Shown: positions 1 through 5,348, counted from the first letter of the stretch. The stretch: 5,348 nucleotides of DNA from Sulfurovum sp. (GCA_026193735.1 JAPHUJ010000134.1:1-5348), one strand, 5' to 3'. Numbers and translations are program-made. Notes: a model not told the origin generated them from the letters alone.

Positions 1-1301
1 ATATGAATATTTTCTCTGATGGTTGAAAGTTTAAGTGCCTTGTTAGAGACCATACCATACAAAATTTCACCTTCATCCAAGGGATAGAAACCTACCAGTA
101 TATTCGCTAATGTTGTCTTTCCTGAACCACTGGCACCGACAATAGCCACCTTCGCACCTTTTTCTATATGCATATTAATATTAGATAATATATTCTTACC
201 CTTCTGATAAGCGAAAGAAAGATTTTTTACTTCTATGTCAACCGCATGTTGTGAGTCAAAAGGATTGCTCTGCTCTTGCATTTGTGGTTCCTGTTCCATT
301 GCATAGATACTGTTAATGCGGTTGCAGGCTGCTTTTGCTGTGGCCAGCGCATACTGAAAGTTTATGATGTCTTGCGTAGGTGTCACCATCACCCACAGGT
401 AAGAAAAAATAGCAAGCATCAACCCTACAGAGAGATCAGAATAGGCCACAGCTAAAATACTCACTGCTCTAAAAACTTCATATCCACTGAGAAATACTAA
501 GTAAGAATATTTCATCGCAGCTTCGCTTTTATACCCGTATGCGATAGCATGTTCTTTTAATTCCTTGGCTTTAACTTCACTCTTTTCAAAGAAGTACTCT
601 TCTTTATTCGCAGCGCGAATCTGATGAAAAAGCTCTAAGGTCTCATTTAATGCAGACTGAAAAACTTCAACTGCTTTGTTTTCATCTTTTTTCAATTTCC
701 CGATGTTACGCGCAAGTTTAGCTGTAAAGAAGACAACAATGGGGTTGGTCACCAAAATGAAAATAGCAAGCTGCCAATGTATCCAAAACAGTACTACAGC
801 TGAAAAAAGCAGCACAAAAGATGCGATAATAAGTTTAGAGATAGTGCTGCTTACAAATCCATCTATTGTTTCCACATCAGTGACCAATTTGGAAGTGACT
901 GCTCCTACACGCATCATCTCATATTCTTTAAGTGAAACATGTTTGAGATGTTTAAGTAAAGACTGTCTCATTCTATAGGTGATATTTTTTGATATTACAG
1001 TGAATATCTTACTTTGAATGATGCTTAGAAACGTACTTGCTACGCGAAGAAAGACTATAATAGCCAATACAAAGAGTACATACCCTTTAGTATCAGATGT
1101 AAAAATATATTTTGATATCCATGTGATGAAACCATGATCCTGCCCTAATAAAAGTTCATCGACAAGTACTGGAATAAAAAGAGGTATTATGACAATAAGC
1201 AATGTAGCAATCAGTGCGATCATATTTCCTAATATGACAGCACTTTTGTAATTCAACAGTTGCGCTACAATACCTTTTATACTGCAACTGTTTTTTTGCA
1301 T
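1..1301 (-). CDS. ABC exporter half-transporter (fused permease and ATP-binding domains), 3' end cut by window edge
   Basis: I translated 433 codons by hand from the ATG at 1301-1299; the frame stays open to the left edge, so the rest of the ATPase domain is missing. Residues 1-330 look like a type I exporter membrane domain with about six membrane spans, near residues 21-45, 73-95, 155-174, 176-195, 266-288 and 291-308. A coupling-helix-like stretch (GAVTSKLVTDVETIDGF) lies at 133-149. The nucleotide-binding domain begins near residue 355, with the A-loop tyrosine Y365 (FAYQ) and a perfect Walker A, GASGSGKT, at 389-396 (K395). The Q-loop, signature, Walker B and H-loop lie beyond the edge. 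Proteins of this type work as dimers that export lipids, drugs or peptides across the inner membrane; the substrate cannot be told from sequence, so I do not call it MsbA. The start shares one base with the serB stop and has no clear Shine-Dalgarno, suggesting translational coupling. The family call is secure. Confidence 0.95.
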   Translation of the reverse strand, partial: MQKNSCSIKGIVAQLLNYKSAVILGNMIALIATLLIVIIPLFIPVLVDELLLGQDHGFITWISKYIFTSDTKGYVLFVLAIIVFLRVASTFLSIIQSKIFTVISKNITYRMRQSLLKHLKHVSLKEYEMMRVGAVTSKLVTDVETIDGFVSSTISKLIIASFVLLFSAVVLFWIHWQLAIFILVTNPIVVFFTAKLARNIGKLKKDENKAVEVFQSALNETLELFHQIRAANKEEYFFEKSEVKAKELKEHAIAYGYKSEAAMKYSYLVFLSGYEVFRAVSILAVAYSDLSVGLMLAIFSYLWVMVTPTQDIINFQYALATAKAACNRINSIYAMEQEPQMQEQSNPFDSQHAVDIEVKNLSFAYQKGKNILSNINMHIEKGAKVAIVGASGSGKTTLANILVGFYPLDEGEILYGMVSNKALKLSTIRENIH

Positions 1302-1930
1302 CAAAGAGAGTCTACTATGCTCAATATTTCTCTGAGGTCTTTCGTATCAACACAGTGTGTTGCTGCCTCTTTCAGTATAGGTTTTGCACAAAATGCCACA
1401 CGTGTATCGGCATGAGTAAACATACTCAGATCATTGGCCCCGTCACCTACCACAAGTGTATCCTCTCTGTTGACTCCTAAAAGTTTTTGTATACGTATGA
1501 TCATGTCACCTTTAGCGTCAGAGTACATCATCTCTCCACCGACCTGTCCGGTGAGTTTGCCACCTTCGCTATGTAAAAAGTTTGAGAAGTCCGCATCTAA
1601 GCCTAGTGCCTTAGCGGCAGGTGCAGTTGCATTTCTAAATCCACCGGAAAAACAGATGACGGTATAACCACGTTCTTTAAGTCCTTTGACTGTTTCAAAG
1701 GCACCTGGCATCATAGGAAGATCTGCACAAATGGCATTTACTTTTTCTTCTTCCAATCCCTCGATGAGTGCTGCTCTTGCGACAAGTGACTTAAAAAAGT
1801 CCAATTCCCCTGCCATTGCTCTCTCAGTGATCTCTGCAACCGCTTTTTCCAGACCAAGTGGTGCAGCCAAAAAGTCAATGGTTTCACCATCCATCAAAGT
1901 TGAATCAAAATCAAATACGGCTAGTTTCAT
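1301..1930 (-). CDS. serB: Phosphoserine phosphatase SerB
   Basis: This HAD-superfamily hydrolase removes phosphate from O-phosphoserine, the last step of serine synthesis in the cytoplasm. The 209 residues match the short single-domain SerB type, without the N-terminal ACT-like regulatory region of longer homologues. All HAD motifs are visible. Motif I is DFDST with nucleophile D7 and acid/base D9, followed by E16, the position that contacts the substrate amine in SerB. R52 sits where the substrate-carboxylate arginine is expected. Motif II is FSGGF with S95-G96-G97, motif III is K140, and motif IV is GDGAND at 162-167 with D163, N166 and D167. The cap lies between residues 15 and 75. The ATG is supported by AAGGAA seven bases upstream (1938-1943). 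The TGA stop overlaps the ATG of the exporter gene by one base, so the two are probably co-transcribed, although no functional link is obvious. Phosphoserine specificity is inferred from motif context; a related phosphatase is the main alternative. Confidence 0.93.
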   Translation of the reverse strand: MKLAVFDFDSTLMDGETIDFLAAPLGLEKAVAEITERAMAGELDFFKSLVARAALIEGLEEEKVNAICADLPMMPGAFETVKGLKERGYTVICFSGGFRNATAPAAKALGLDADFSNFLHSEGGKLTGQVGGEMMYSDAKGDMIIRIQKLLGVNREDTLVVGDGANDLSMFTHADTRVAFCAKPILKEAATHCVDTKDLREILSIVDSL

Positions 1931-1937
1931 TTATAGG

Positions 1938-1943
1938 TTCCTT
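1938..1943 (-). promoter_or_regulatory. Ribosome binding site of serB
   Basis: AAGGAA on the minus strand, seven bases before the serB ATG. It is a good Shine-Dalgarno and fixes the start that places motif I (DFDST) at residues 7-11, the usual position for SerB. Confidence 0.75.
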
Positions 1944-1987
1944 TTTTGAACAAAGTTTAACAAAGGACTCCTCGACGAAGTACCCTT

Positions 1988-1999
1988 GCAACTGGTTGC
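1988..1999. repeat. Short inverted repeat between serB and the metF-like gene
   Basis: GCAAC-TG-GTTGC: two perfect 5-base arms with a 2-base centre. The loop is too short for a hairpin and there is no T-run, so it is not a terminator. It lies just downstream of a possible serB promoter (-10 near 2009-2014) and has the size of a small operator half-site pair. It may also be chance; no regulator is proposed. Confidence 0.25.
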
Positions 2000-2008
2000 T
2001 CTATGTCA

Positions 2009-2037
2009 TGTATATTTAACTTATGTTATGCCGGGAA
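2009..2037 (-). promoter_or_regulatory. Possible serB promoter (weak match)
   Basis: On the minus strand, TATACA (2014-2009) lies 17 bases after TTCCCG (2037-2032). The spacing is right but both boxes are imperfect. It would give a leader of roughly 70 bases for serB. A better -10 (TATAAT) lies further upstream at 2081-2076, so this is only one of two candidates. Confidence 0.25.
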
Positions 2038-2068
2038 GCATCATAAAATGCGTCTCTATACATAATTT

Positions 2069-2081
2069 TGATAGAATTATA
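2069..2081. promoter_or_regulatory. Overlapping divergent -10 elements upstream of metF-like gene and serB
   Basis: On the plus strand, TG-A-TAGAAT (2069-2077) is an extended -10 that would start the metF-like transcript near 2084, giving a leader of about 29 bases. On the minus strand, the same DNA holds a perfect TATAAT (2081-2076) directed at serB, which would give a leader of well over 100 bases. Neither has a clear -35; the flanks are AT-rich, as is common in Campylobacterota promoters. If both are used, polymerase binding in one direction would exclude the other. Consensus matching only. Confidence 0.4.
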
Positions 2082-2112
2082 ACAATAAAATAAAAATATT
2101 AAGAGTAATATC

Positions 2113-3030
2113 ATGTATGAAAAATTTTGCGACATCCTTTGTAACGATAAGAAATTCATCACTGTAGAGATAAATCCTCCTCATGGAGCATCGATAGATG
2201 GCATCATTGCTGACATAAAAAAACACAATTTACACGAAAAAGTTACAGGTTTTTCATGTACAGACAATCCTTTGGCAAAACTCAAGATGTCAGGTGTTCT
2301 CTCTGCCATCAAAGTACAGCAAACATTTGGTAAACCTGTCATTGCAACCATGAGTATGAGAGACAAAAACAAGCTCTCATTACAGTCTACCCTACTTGGG
2401 GCAAATGACTTTGACTTAAGATGTATTTTGGCTCTTACCGGTGATCCTGCCAAGTTTTCAGATCAGCCGGATGTCAAGGGTGTATTAGAACGTGATTCTA
2501 CCTTGCTTTTAAGCATCATTCACCACTTAAACAAAGGTGTAGACTATTCTAACAAAGAACTCAAGCCAGCACCTAAACCTATCTACCCTTTTGCCGTGTC
2601 AAATGCTACAGCCAAAGATATGAAAAGCTTACAAAAGCGTATGGTTAAAAAGCTAAACTACGGAGCAAGGGCTATCATCACACAACCAGTATATGATCTG
2701 GAAAATGCAAAGGAACTCTTGGCACTTTTTGAAGAAGCCAAAGAGATAAGCATAAGAGACACGGCCAAAGAAGCGCACCTCGTCTTAGGTCAGTTCCCTA
2801 TAGTAAGAGCCAAAACAGCCAACTTTATAGACGATAAAGTTCCAGGAATCTCTGTACCAAAAGATATTATAGACGAGATGAACCTCGCTGCTATGGACGG
2901 AGAAGACAAAGAACAAGAAGTAGGCTTCGCCCTGTCTAAACGTATCTTTGATGATATGATGGATTTGCATGGTAAGGTCCATTTGATGACGCATAATAGG
3001 TTTGATCTGTGTTCAGAGTTAATAGGCTAA
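2113..3030 (+). CDS. metF: Methylenetetrahydrofolate reductase-family protein (MetF-like)
   Basis: The family reduces 5,10-methylene-tetrahydrofolate to 5-methyl-tetrahydrofolate, the methyl donor for methionine synthesis, in a cytoplasmic FAD-bearing TIM barrel. The 305 residues are close to the roughly 300 of single-domain bacterial MetF; there is no C-terminal regulatory domain as in eukaryotic enzymes. Visible hallmarks are TVEINPP at 17-23 with E19 at the position of the catalytic glutamate, TDNP at 50-53, SMRDKNKLSLQSTLLGA at 81-97 (folate/flavin region), ALTGDP at 107-112 with D111, ITQPVYD at 189-195 with Q191, and GISVPKDIIDEM at 245-256. Several are variants: INPPHG replaces the usual FPP-type sequence and GISVP the usual GVPVP. 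It is therefore a divergent member, and the electron donor (NADH, ferredoxin or another) is not evident. The ATG is preceded by a modest AAGAG at 2101-2105. The gene stands alone between divergent serB and a convergent membrane gene. Family call strong; exact enzyme assignment fairly strong. Confidence 0.85.
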   Translation: MYEKFCDILCNDKKFITVEINPPHGASIDGIIADIKKHNLHEKVTGFSCTDNPLAKLKMSGVLSAIKVQQTFGKPVIATMSMRDKNKLSLQSTLLGANDFDLRCILALTGDPAKFSDQPDVKGVLERDSTLLLSIIHHLNKGVDYSNKELKPAPKPIYPFAVSNATAKDMKSLQKRMVKKLNYGARAIITQPVYDLENAKELLALFEEAKEISIRDTAKEAHLVLGQFPIVRAKTANFIDDKVPGISVPKDIIDEMNLAAMDGEDKEQEVGFALSKRIFDDMMDLHGKVHLMTHNRFDLCSELIG

Positions 3031-3062
3031 TATATTTTCGTCATCCTCGTGCTTAAACAGAC

Positions 3063-3091
3063 AGAGATATTAGAGATATATACTATCTCTT
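3063..3091. terminator. Weak hairpin between convergent genes, possible terminator
   Basis: AGAGATA (3072-3078) and TATCTCT (3084-3090) form a perfect 7-bp stem with a 5-base loop. A second copy of AGAGATA at 3063-3069 could pair with the same right arm, giving an alternative fold. The stem is AT-rich and lacks a strong T-run on either side. It sits in the 76-bp gap between the metF-like stop and the stop of the convergent membrane gene, where a bidirectional terminator would be expected. Position supports the call more than the structure does. Confidence 0.3.
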
Positions 3092-3106
3092 CACTCTTAT
3101 CTATCA

Positions 3107-3787
3107 TTAAACTTCTACCCCATCAAAGATCAACGGATAAAGTAAGCCATAAAGTGTAACAAAGAGTAGTGGTACAGCCCAGATGAGTCCGATACCAAAA
3201 ACAAGGGCGCCTAGTCCTATCATGATACTTAACAGAAAGAATAAACCAAATACCTTGAACCAGTGCTTCGTTACTGCTTTTCTTGAAAGTTCCATCGCTT
3301 CCCAGACATCCATCCCTTTATCCGCTATGAGAGGCAAAGTAAATACATATGCAATACTCAAATAGATACCAGGAAGGACAAGAAGCACAAAACCTATGAT
3401 CGTCATGATATAGATCATGATACCTGCCAATGCCAACTTACCCATAAGATGGTAATAGTTAAAGATAGATTTTAACTCTATGCGCTCACCACGTGAGTAG
3501 TTTATGGCAAGCATGATGACACCCACGATCAGCGGCATAAGAACCGGGTAACTTAAAATGGTAACGATTTGCTGGTTCAAAAGGTTTGGCTGTGCAGGCG
3601 GCGGAGGAGAAGGAAAGAAGATTCCCAATATTATTTGCATAACAATAGCAACGACAATATACACAACAAATGCAGCTAGAAATATTCCTTTGACTCCGTC
3701 TATATGATTAAAACCCTCTTTTATCATCTCAATGATGTCAAAATCATACTCTGGTATATTTTGATTTGTTAAATTATCATTTTGCAC
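3107..3787 (-). CDS. Polytopic inner-membrane protein of unknown function
   Basis: I do not recognise a named family with certainty. The 226 residues have a polar N-terminus (1-30), then about six likely membrane segments near 34-58, 76-95, 115-136, 138-155, 178-198 and 200-221. A proline-rich loop (SPPPPAQP, 60-67) follows the first segment. The stretch LPGIYLSIAYVFTLPLI at 138-154, then a short polar turn and WEAMELSRKAV at 162-172, is the kind of PGIY...ALxxSxxxV pattern found in several uncharacterised membrane families (DUF975-like, or the membrane part of glycerophosphodiester phosphodiesterases). No catalytic residues are evident. The start is GTG, supported by AAAGGAG at 3793-3799, five bases upstream; the first in-frame ATG (residue 21) would remove much of the conserved-looking N-terminus. 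The gene has its own likely promoter and no operon partner, so context does not reveal a role. Confidence 0.88.
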   Translation of the reverse strand: MQNDNLTNQNIPEYDFDIIEMIKEGFNHIDGVKGIFLAAFVVYIVVAIVMQIILGIFFPSPPPPAQPNLLNQQIVTILSYPVLMPLIVGVIMLAINYSRGERIELKSIFNYYHLMGKLALAGIMIYIMTIIGFVLLVLPGIYLSIAYVFTLPLIADKGMDVWEAMELSRKAVTKHWFKVFGLFFLLSIMIGLGALVFGIGLIWAVPLLFVTLYGLLYPLIFDGVEV

Positions 3788-3792
3788 ATATT

Positions 3793-3799
3793 CTCCTTT
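3793..3799 (-). promoter_or_regulatory. Ribosome binding site that decides a GTG start
   Basis: AAAGGAG on the minus strand ends five bases before GTG (3787-3785), the start of the membrane protein gene. An out-of-frame ATG at 3789-3787 overlaps the GTG but is only three bases from the Shine-Dalgarno and meets a stop after six codons, so GTG is the better start. Confidence 0.75.
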
Positions 3800-3820
3800 G
3801 AATTACAATAGATTAAAAAT

Positions 3821-3850
3821 ATTATAACTTAAAAAATATAGATTATTAAA
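3821..3850 (-). promoter_or_regulatory. Likely promoter of the membrane protein gene
   Basis: On the minus strand, a perfect TATAAT (3826-3821) lies 18 bases after TTTAAT (3850-3845), within very AT-rich DNA. Transcription would start near 3814, leaving a leader of about 27 bases that contains the strong AAAGGAG. This is the best promoter match in the window. Confidence 0.5.
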
Positions 3851-3857
3851 CATCTTC

Positions 3858-3866
3858 TGCTATACT
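3858..3866 (+). promoter_or_regulatory. Extended -10 promoter of the DUF3817 gene
   Basis: TG-C-TATACT is a good extended -10 element, placed so that transcription would start near 3873, with a leader of about 19 bases. No convincing -35 is present, which extended -10 promoters tolerate. It sits only a few bases from the -35 side of the divergent promoter for the membrane protein gene. Confidence 0.5.
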
Positions 3867-3891
3867 CACAAAAATTAAACTAGGAGAAAAT

Positions 3892-4185
3892 ATGTCTGAA
3901 TTACAAAAATTCCGTTTTATCAATAAAATAGAAGGAATTTCATTCCTTATTTTACTGTTCATCGCTATGCCGATGAAATATAGCTTTGGCTACCCTATGG
4001 CAACTAAAGTAGTAGGTATGCTGCACGGTCTGCTTGTATTTGCATTTATCTACCAGATCATTGAAGCAAAGAAGGAAGCAGGTTTTACATTGAAAGAGAC
4101 TGCGCTTTACTCTGTATTGTCACTTATTCCGTTTGGTTCTTTCTATACGGACAAACTGCTTGCTAAAAAGATGACTATAGCGTAA
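3892..4185 (+). CDS. Small DUF3817-family integral membrane protein
   Basis: The 97 residues match the DUF3817 pattern of short membrane proteins of unknown function: a polar start, EGISF at 14-18, a first hydrophobic segment ending in MPMKY (26-30), GYP at 33-35, then VGMLHG at 41-46 opening the second segment (to about 58). A third segment runs at about 70-88 and includes IPFGSF (79-84). The N-terminal invariant glutamate and the histidine in GMLHG are characteristic. The tail is lysine-rich (KLLAKK), suggesting a cytoplasmic C-terminus. The ATG is preceded by TAGGAG at 3881-3886, five bases away, a strong Shine-Dalgarno. The gene is monocistronic in this window. Its last 43 bp, including the stop, overlap the 3' end of the convergent yqaA-like gene. 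The family is secure; no biochemical role is known to me. Confidence 0.92.
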   Translation: MSELQKFRFINKIEGISFLILLFIAMPMKYSFGYPMATKVVGMLHGLLVFAFIYQIIEAKKEAGFTLKETALYSVLSLIPFGSFYTDKLLAKKMTIA

Positions 4186-4565
4186 CGTGTGCCTTTTGCT
4201 ACTGCTACAATGAGTGCGAACCGCTTAAAGTTGTAACGTAACACTCCGGCTATAAACGTCAATGGGTCGCCGATGATAGGCACCCATGACAAAAGTAGTG
4301 TCCATCCTCCATACCTATCAAAAAAACTTCTAGCTCTTGCCATCTTTTTGATTGACAGATAGCCTTTTTCTTCAAGATAGATCTCACCTTTTAACCCCAA
4401 CCAATAATTCACCATAGAACCTAAGGTATTACCCAGCGTAGCAAAGATCCACAGCAGTATCTGTGAATGATTTTGAGAGAGATCATAAAGCAGCAATCCT
4501 TCACTTCCCAATGGGAGCAGTGTTGCAGAGAGAAAGGCCACCGTAAAAAGCGTAATATAAACCAT
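4143..4565 (-). CDS. yqaA: YqaA-family (VTT/DedA/SNARE-associated superfamily) inner-membrane protein
   Basis: At 140 residues this is the usual size of YqaA, the short branch of the VTT (DedA/SNARE-associated) superfamily. Hallmarks are LPLGSE at 17-22, GNTLGSMVNYWLG at 45-57, RYGGW at 84-88 and the core LLSWVPIIGDPLTFIAGVLR at 91-110 (P96, G99, D100, P101, G107, R110), then KGTRY at 124-128. The core matches the re-entrant proline/glycine/arginine region of the superfamily. Some DedA proteins move undecaprenyl phosphate or phosphatidylethanolamine across the membrane; whether YqaA proteins do so is not established, so a lipid-translocation role here is inference. The ATG shares one base with the stop of the upstream lpxH-like gene (TAATG) and has little Shine-Dalgarno, pointing to translational coupling. 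The final 14 codons and stop overlap the convergent DUF3817 gene. Confidence 0.92.
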   Translation of the reverse strand: MVYITLFTVAFLSATLLPLGSEGLLLYDLSQNHSQILLWIFATLGNTLGSMVNYWLGLKGEIYLEEKGYLSIKKMARARSFFDRYGGWTLLLSWVPIIGDPLTFIAGVLRYNFKRFALIVAVAKGTRYAIVIFLASSLSV

Positions 4566-5248
4566 TAAAGTGTCTTAAATCGCATTTCTCCCGCTTCTAT
4601 GACACCTACCATACCTTGGCATGCCAATGAGGGTAAAGAAATGTATTTACCTACTGTCTTACACTGATGAAAATGGCCTTCGATCACGAGGTCTGCTTCA
4701 GTATAGTTTTCCAATATTTCTTCCACTCTTTTCTCAAAGCCGTGAAAAGTAAAACATATATGTTTTTTTGACAATTTCTTCATACGATGGTTGATGATAG
4801 CCTTTTCAAAAGGTTTGAGTAGCGTAAGTGTTATTTTGTTTCGTAAAATCTTACAGTAAAAGTCATAACCAAAACCTGTAACATATTTGTCTCCATGAGA
4901 AATGGCCACTTTTTTTTCATCCAGTTGAAATGTTATGGGTTGTTCTTCTCTAGTATATACTTGTATATCAGTAAACAACTCTTTCAGACAAAAATCATGG
5001 TTCCCCTCAAAGTAGTGTATCTCTAATTTTTTTGAAAGTCTTTGTAGTAGTGTGATGGCTTCTTGTGAAAATATTTTTATGTAGTCGTTGTATCCGAAGA
5101 GTAAGTCAAAGTTATCACCCATCAAAAAGAGTTGGGAGGTTTGTACCTCTCCACTCTCAAGTTTTTTTAGTAAGTCTAAAAAAGCATCTCCATGATGAGG
5201 ATAATGTGAGTCAGCAATAAAAAGTGCTTGCTCTTTTATAGTTATCAT
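4565..5248 (-). CDS. lpxH: LpxH-like metallophosphoesterase (probable UDP-2,3-diacylglucosamine diphosphatase)
   Basis: This calcineurin-like phosphoesterase has the full set of metal ligands: D13 and H15 (ADSH), D45 (GDNFD, 44-48), N83-H84-D85 (GNHD), H118 (SHGD, 117-120), and H192 and H194 (GHFH, 191-194). Spacing and length (227 residues) resemble LpxH, which uses two Mn2+ to cleave UDP-2,3-diacylglucosamine to lipid X plus UMP in lipid A synthesis at the inner face of the membrane. The GDNFDLL and GNHDF sequences are LpxH-like, but ADSHYPHHGDAF differs from the usual SDLHL. The basic, helical insert at about 130-178, between the HGD and GHFH motifs, is where LpxH has its lipid-binding cap. 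A general metallophosphoesterase is the alternative. The ATG lacks a clear Shine-Dalgarno and lies 21 bases after the stop of a partial upstream frame, suggesting read-through from that gene. It is followed by the one-base-overlapping yqaA-like gene. Confidence 0.82.
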   Translation of the reverse strand: MITIKEQALFIADSHYPHHGDAFLDLLKKLESGEVQTSQLFLMGDNFDLLFGYNDYIKIFSQEAITLLQRLSKKLEIHYFEGNHDFCLKELFTDIQVYTREEQPITFQLDEKKVAISHGDKYVTGFGYDFYCKILRNKITLTLLKPFEKAIINHRMKKLSKKHICFTFHGFEKRVEEILENYTEADLVIEGHFHQCKTVGKYISLPSLACQGMVGVIEAGEMRFKTL

Positions 5249-5269
5249 ATTATTTACTATAACTTGATA

Positions 5270-5348
5270 TTACGGCATATAGGGAATAGTTGGGATACCC
5301 ATACCCTCATCATATCCACACATCAAATTCGCAGCTACAAGTGCTTGC
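5270..5348 (-). CDS. C-terminal tail of an unidentified gene entering from the right edge
   Basis: The minus-strand frame ending in TAA at 5272-5270 is open for 25 codons to the window edge. It reads QALVAANLMCGYDEG, then MGIPTIPYMP and stop: a plausible small-residue and glycine-rich protein tail. The stop lies 21 bases before the ATG of the lpxH-like gene, the spacing expected within an operon, and there is no good promoter in between. I do not recognise the protein from this fragment. In AT-rich DNA a 25-codon open run can occur by chance, so support comes mainly from position and composition. Confidence 0.5.
   Translation of the reverse strand, partial: QALVAANLMCGYDEGMGIPTIPYMP

Noticed and set aside
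676..978. 100-codon open frame on the plus strand
   Set aside because: It lies wholly antisense to the exporter gene, whose translation is continuous and has clear motifs; the plus frame has no recognisable features.
1434..1949. Two plus-strand open frames opposite serB (1434-1667 and 1686-1949)
   Set aside because: Both are antisense to a gene with every HAD motif in place, are serine/proline-rich in the way shadow frames are, and lack ribosome sites.
1931..2112. Possible SAM, cobalamin or other riboswitch upstream of the metF-like gene
   Set aside because: The likely leader is only about 29 bases and AT-only in most of its length; there is no room or conserved core for a known riboswitch.
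2181..2994. Minus-strand open frames opposite the metF-like gene
   Set aside because: They are antisense shadows of a conserved coding sequence with no family resemblance of their own.
3183..3365. 60-codon plus-strand open frame opposite the membrane protein gene
   Set aside because: It is antisense to a protein with a convincing membrane topology and strong Shine-Dalgarno; no independent support.
5249..5272. TATAGT at 5261-5256 as a promoter giving a leaderless lpxH-like mRNA
   Set aside because: The hexamer ends seven bases before the ATG and has no -35 or TG extension; read-through from the upstream partial gene explains the layout better.
1..5348. Novel defence, mobile or CRISPR-like system
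   Set aside because: No transposase, integrase, nuclease, toxin-antitoxin pair, spaced repeat array or abrupt compositional change was found; the genes are ordinary metabolic and envelope genes.

Overview
This window is AT-rich, densely packed bacterial chromosome. It holds eight protein genes: six complete and one cut at each edge. I see no mobile element, CRISPR array, tRNA, rRNA or prophage signature. The gene families (a short single-domain SerB, a MetF-like reductase, a DUF3817 membrane protein, a YqaA-type VTT protein and an LpxH-like phosphatase), together with the base composition and short intergenic regions, fit a Gram-negative Campylobacterota (Epsilonproteobacteria) chromosome, perhaps of the Sulfurovum/Sulfurimonas type. 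That placement is inferred from protein style, not from a marker gene. The LpxH homologue supports a lipid A-bearing outer membrane.

Left block (1-1930, minus strand): serB (phosphoserine phosphatase) is followed directly by an ABC exporter half-transporter. The two share one base (TGATG), and the exporter runs off the left edge after its Walker A motif. A 182-bp intergenic region (1931-2112) separates serB from the divergent metF-like gene and holds AT-rich, possibly overlapping promoter elements.

Middle block (2113-4185): the plus-strand metF-like gene converges on a minus-strand polytopic membrane protein of unknown function. A weak hairpin lies in the 76-bp gap between them. The membrane gene starts at GTG behind a strong Shine-Dalgarno. 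It diverges from a small DUF3817 membrane protein gene; the 104-bp gap between them holds a good -10 element for each direction.

Right block (4143-5348, minus strand): the C-terminal tail of an unidentified gene, then an LpxH-like metallophosphoesterase, then a YqaA/VTT-family membrane protein. The last two share one base (TAATG) and look translationally coupled. The 3' end of yqaA overlaps the convergent DUF3817 gene by 43 bp.

Functionally, serB (serine synthesis) and metF (methyl-folate for methionine) both belong to serine/one-carbon metabolism and are divergently arranged. The right block looks envelope-related. I found no convincing novel multi-gene system. The points most worth checking are the coupled lpxH-like/yqaA pair, the 43-bp antisense coding overlap, the divergent MTHFR and the uncharacterised membrane protein.
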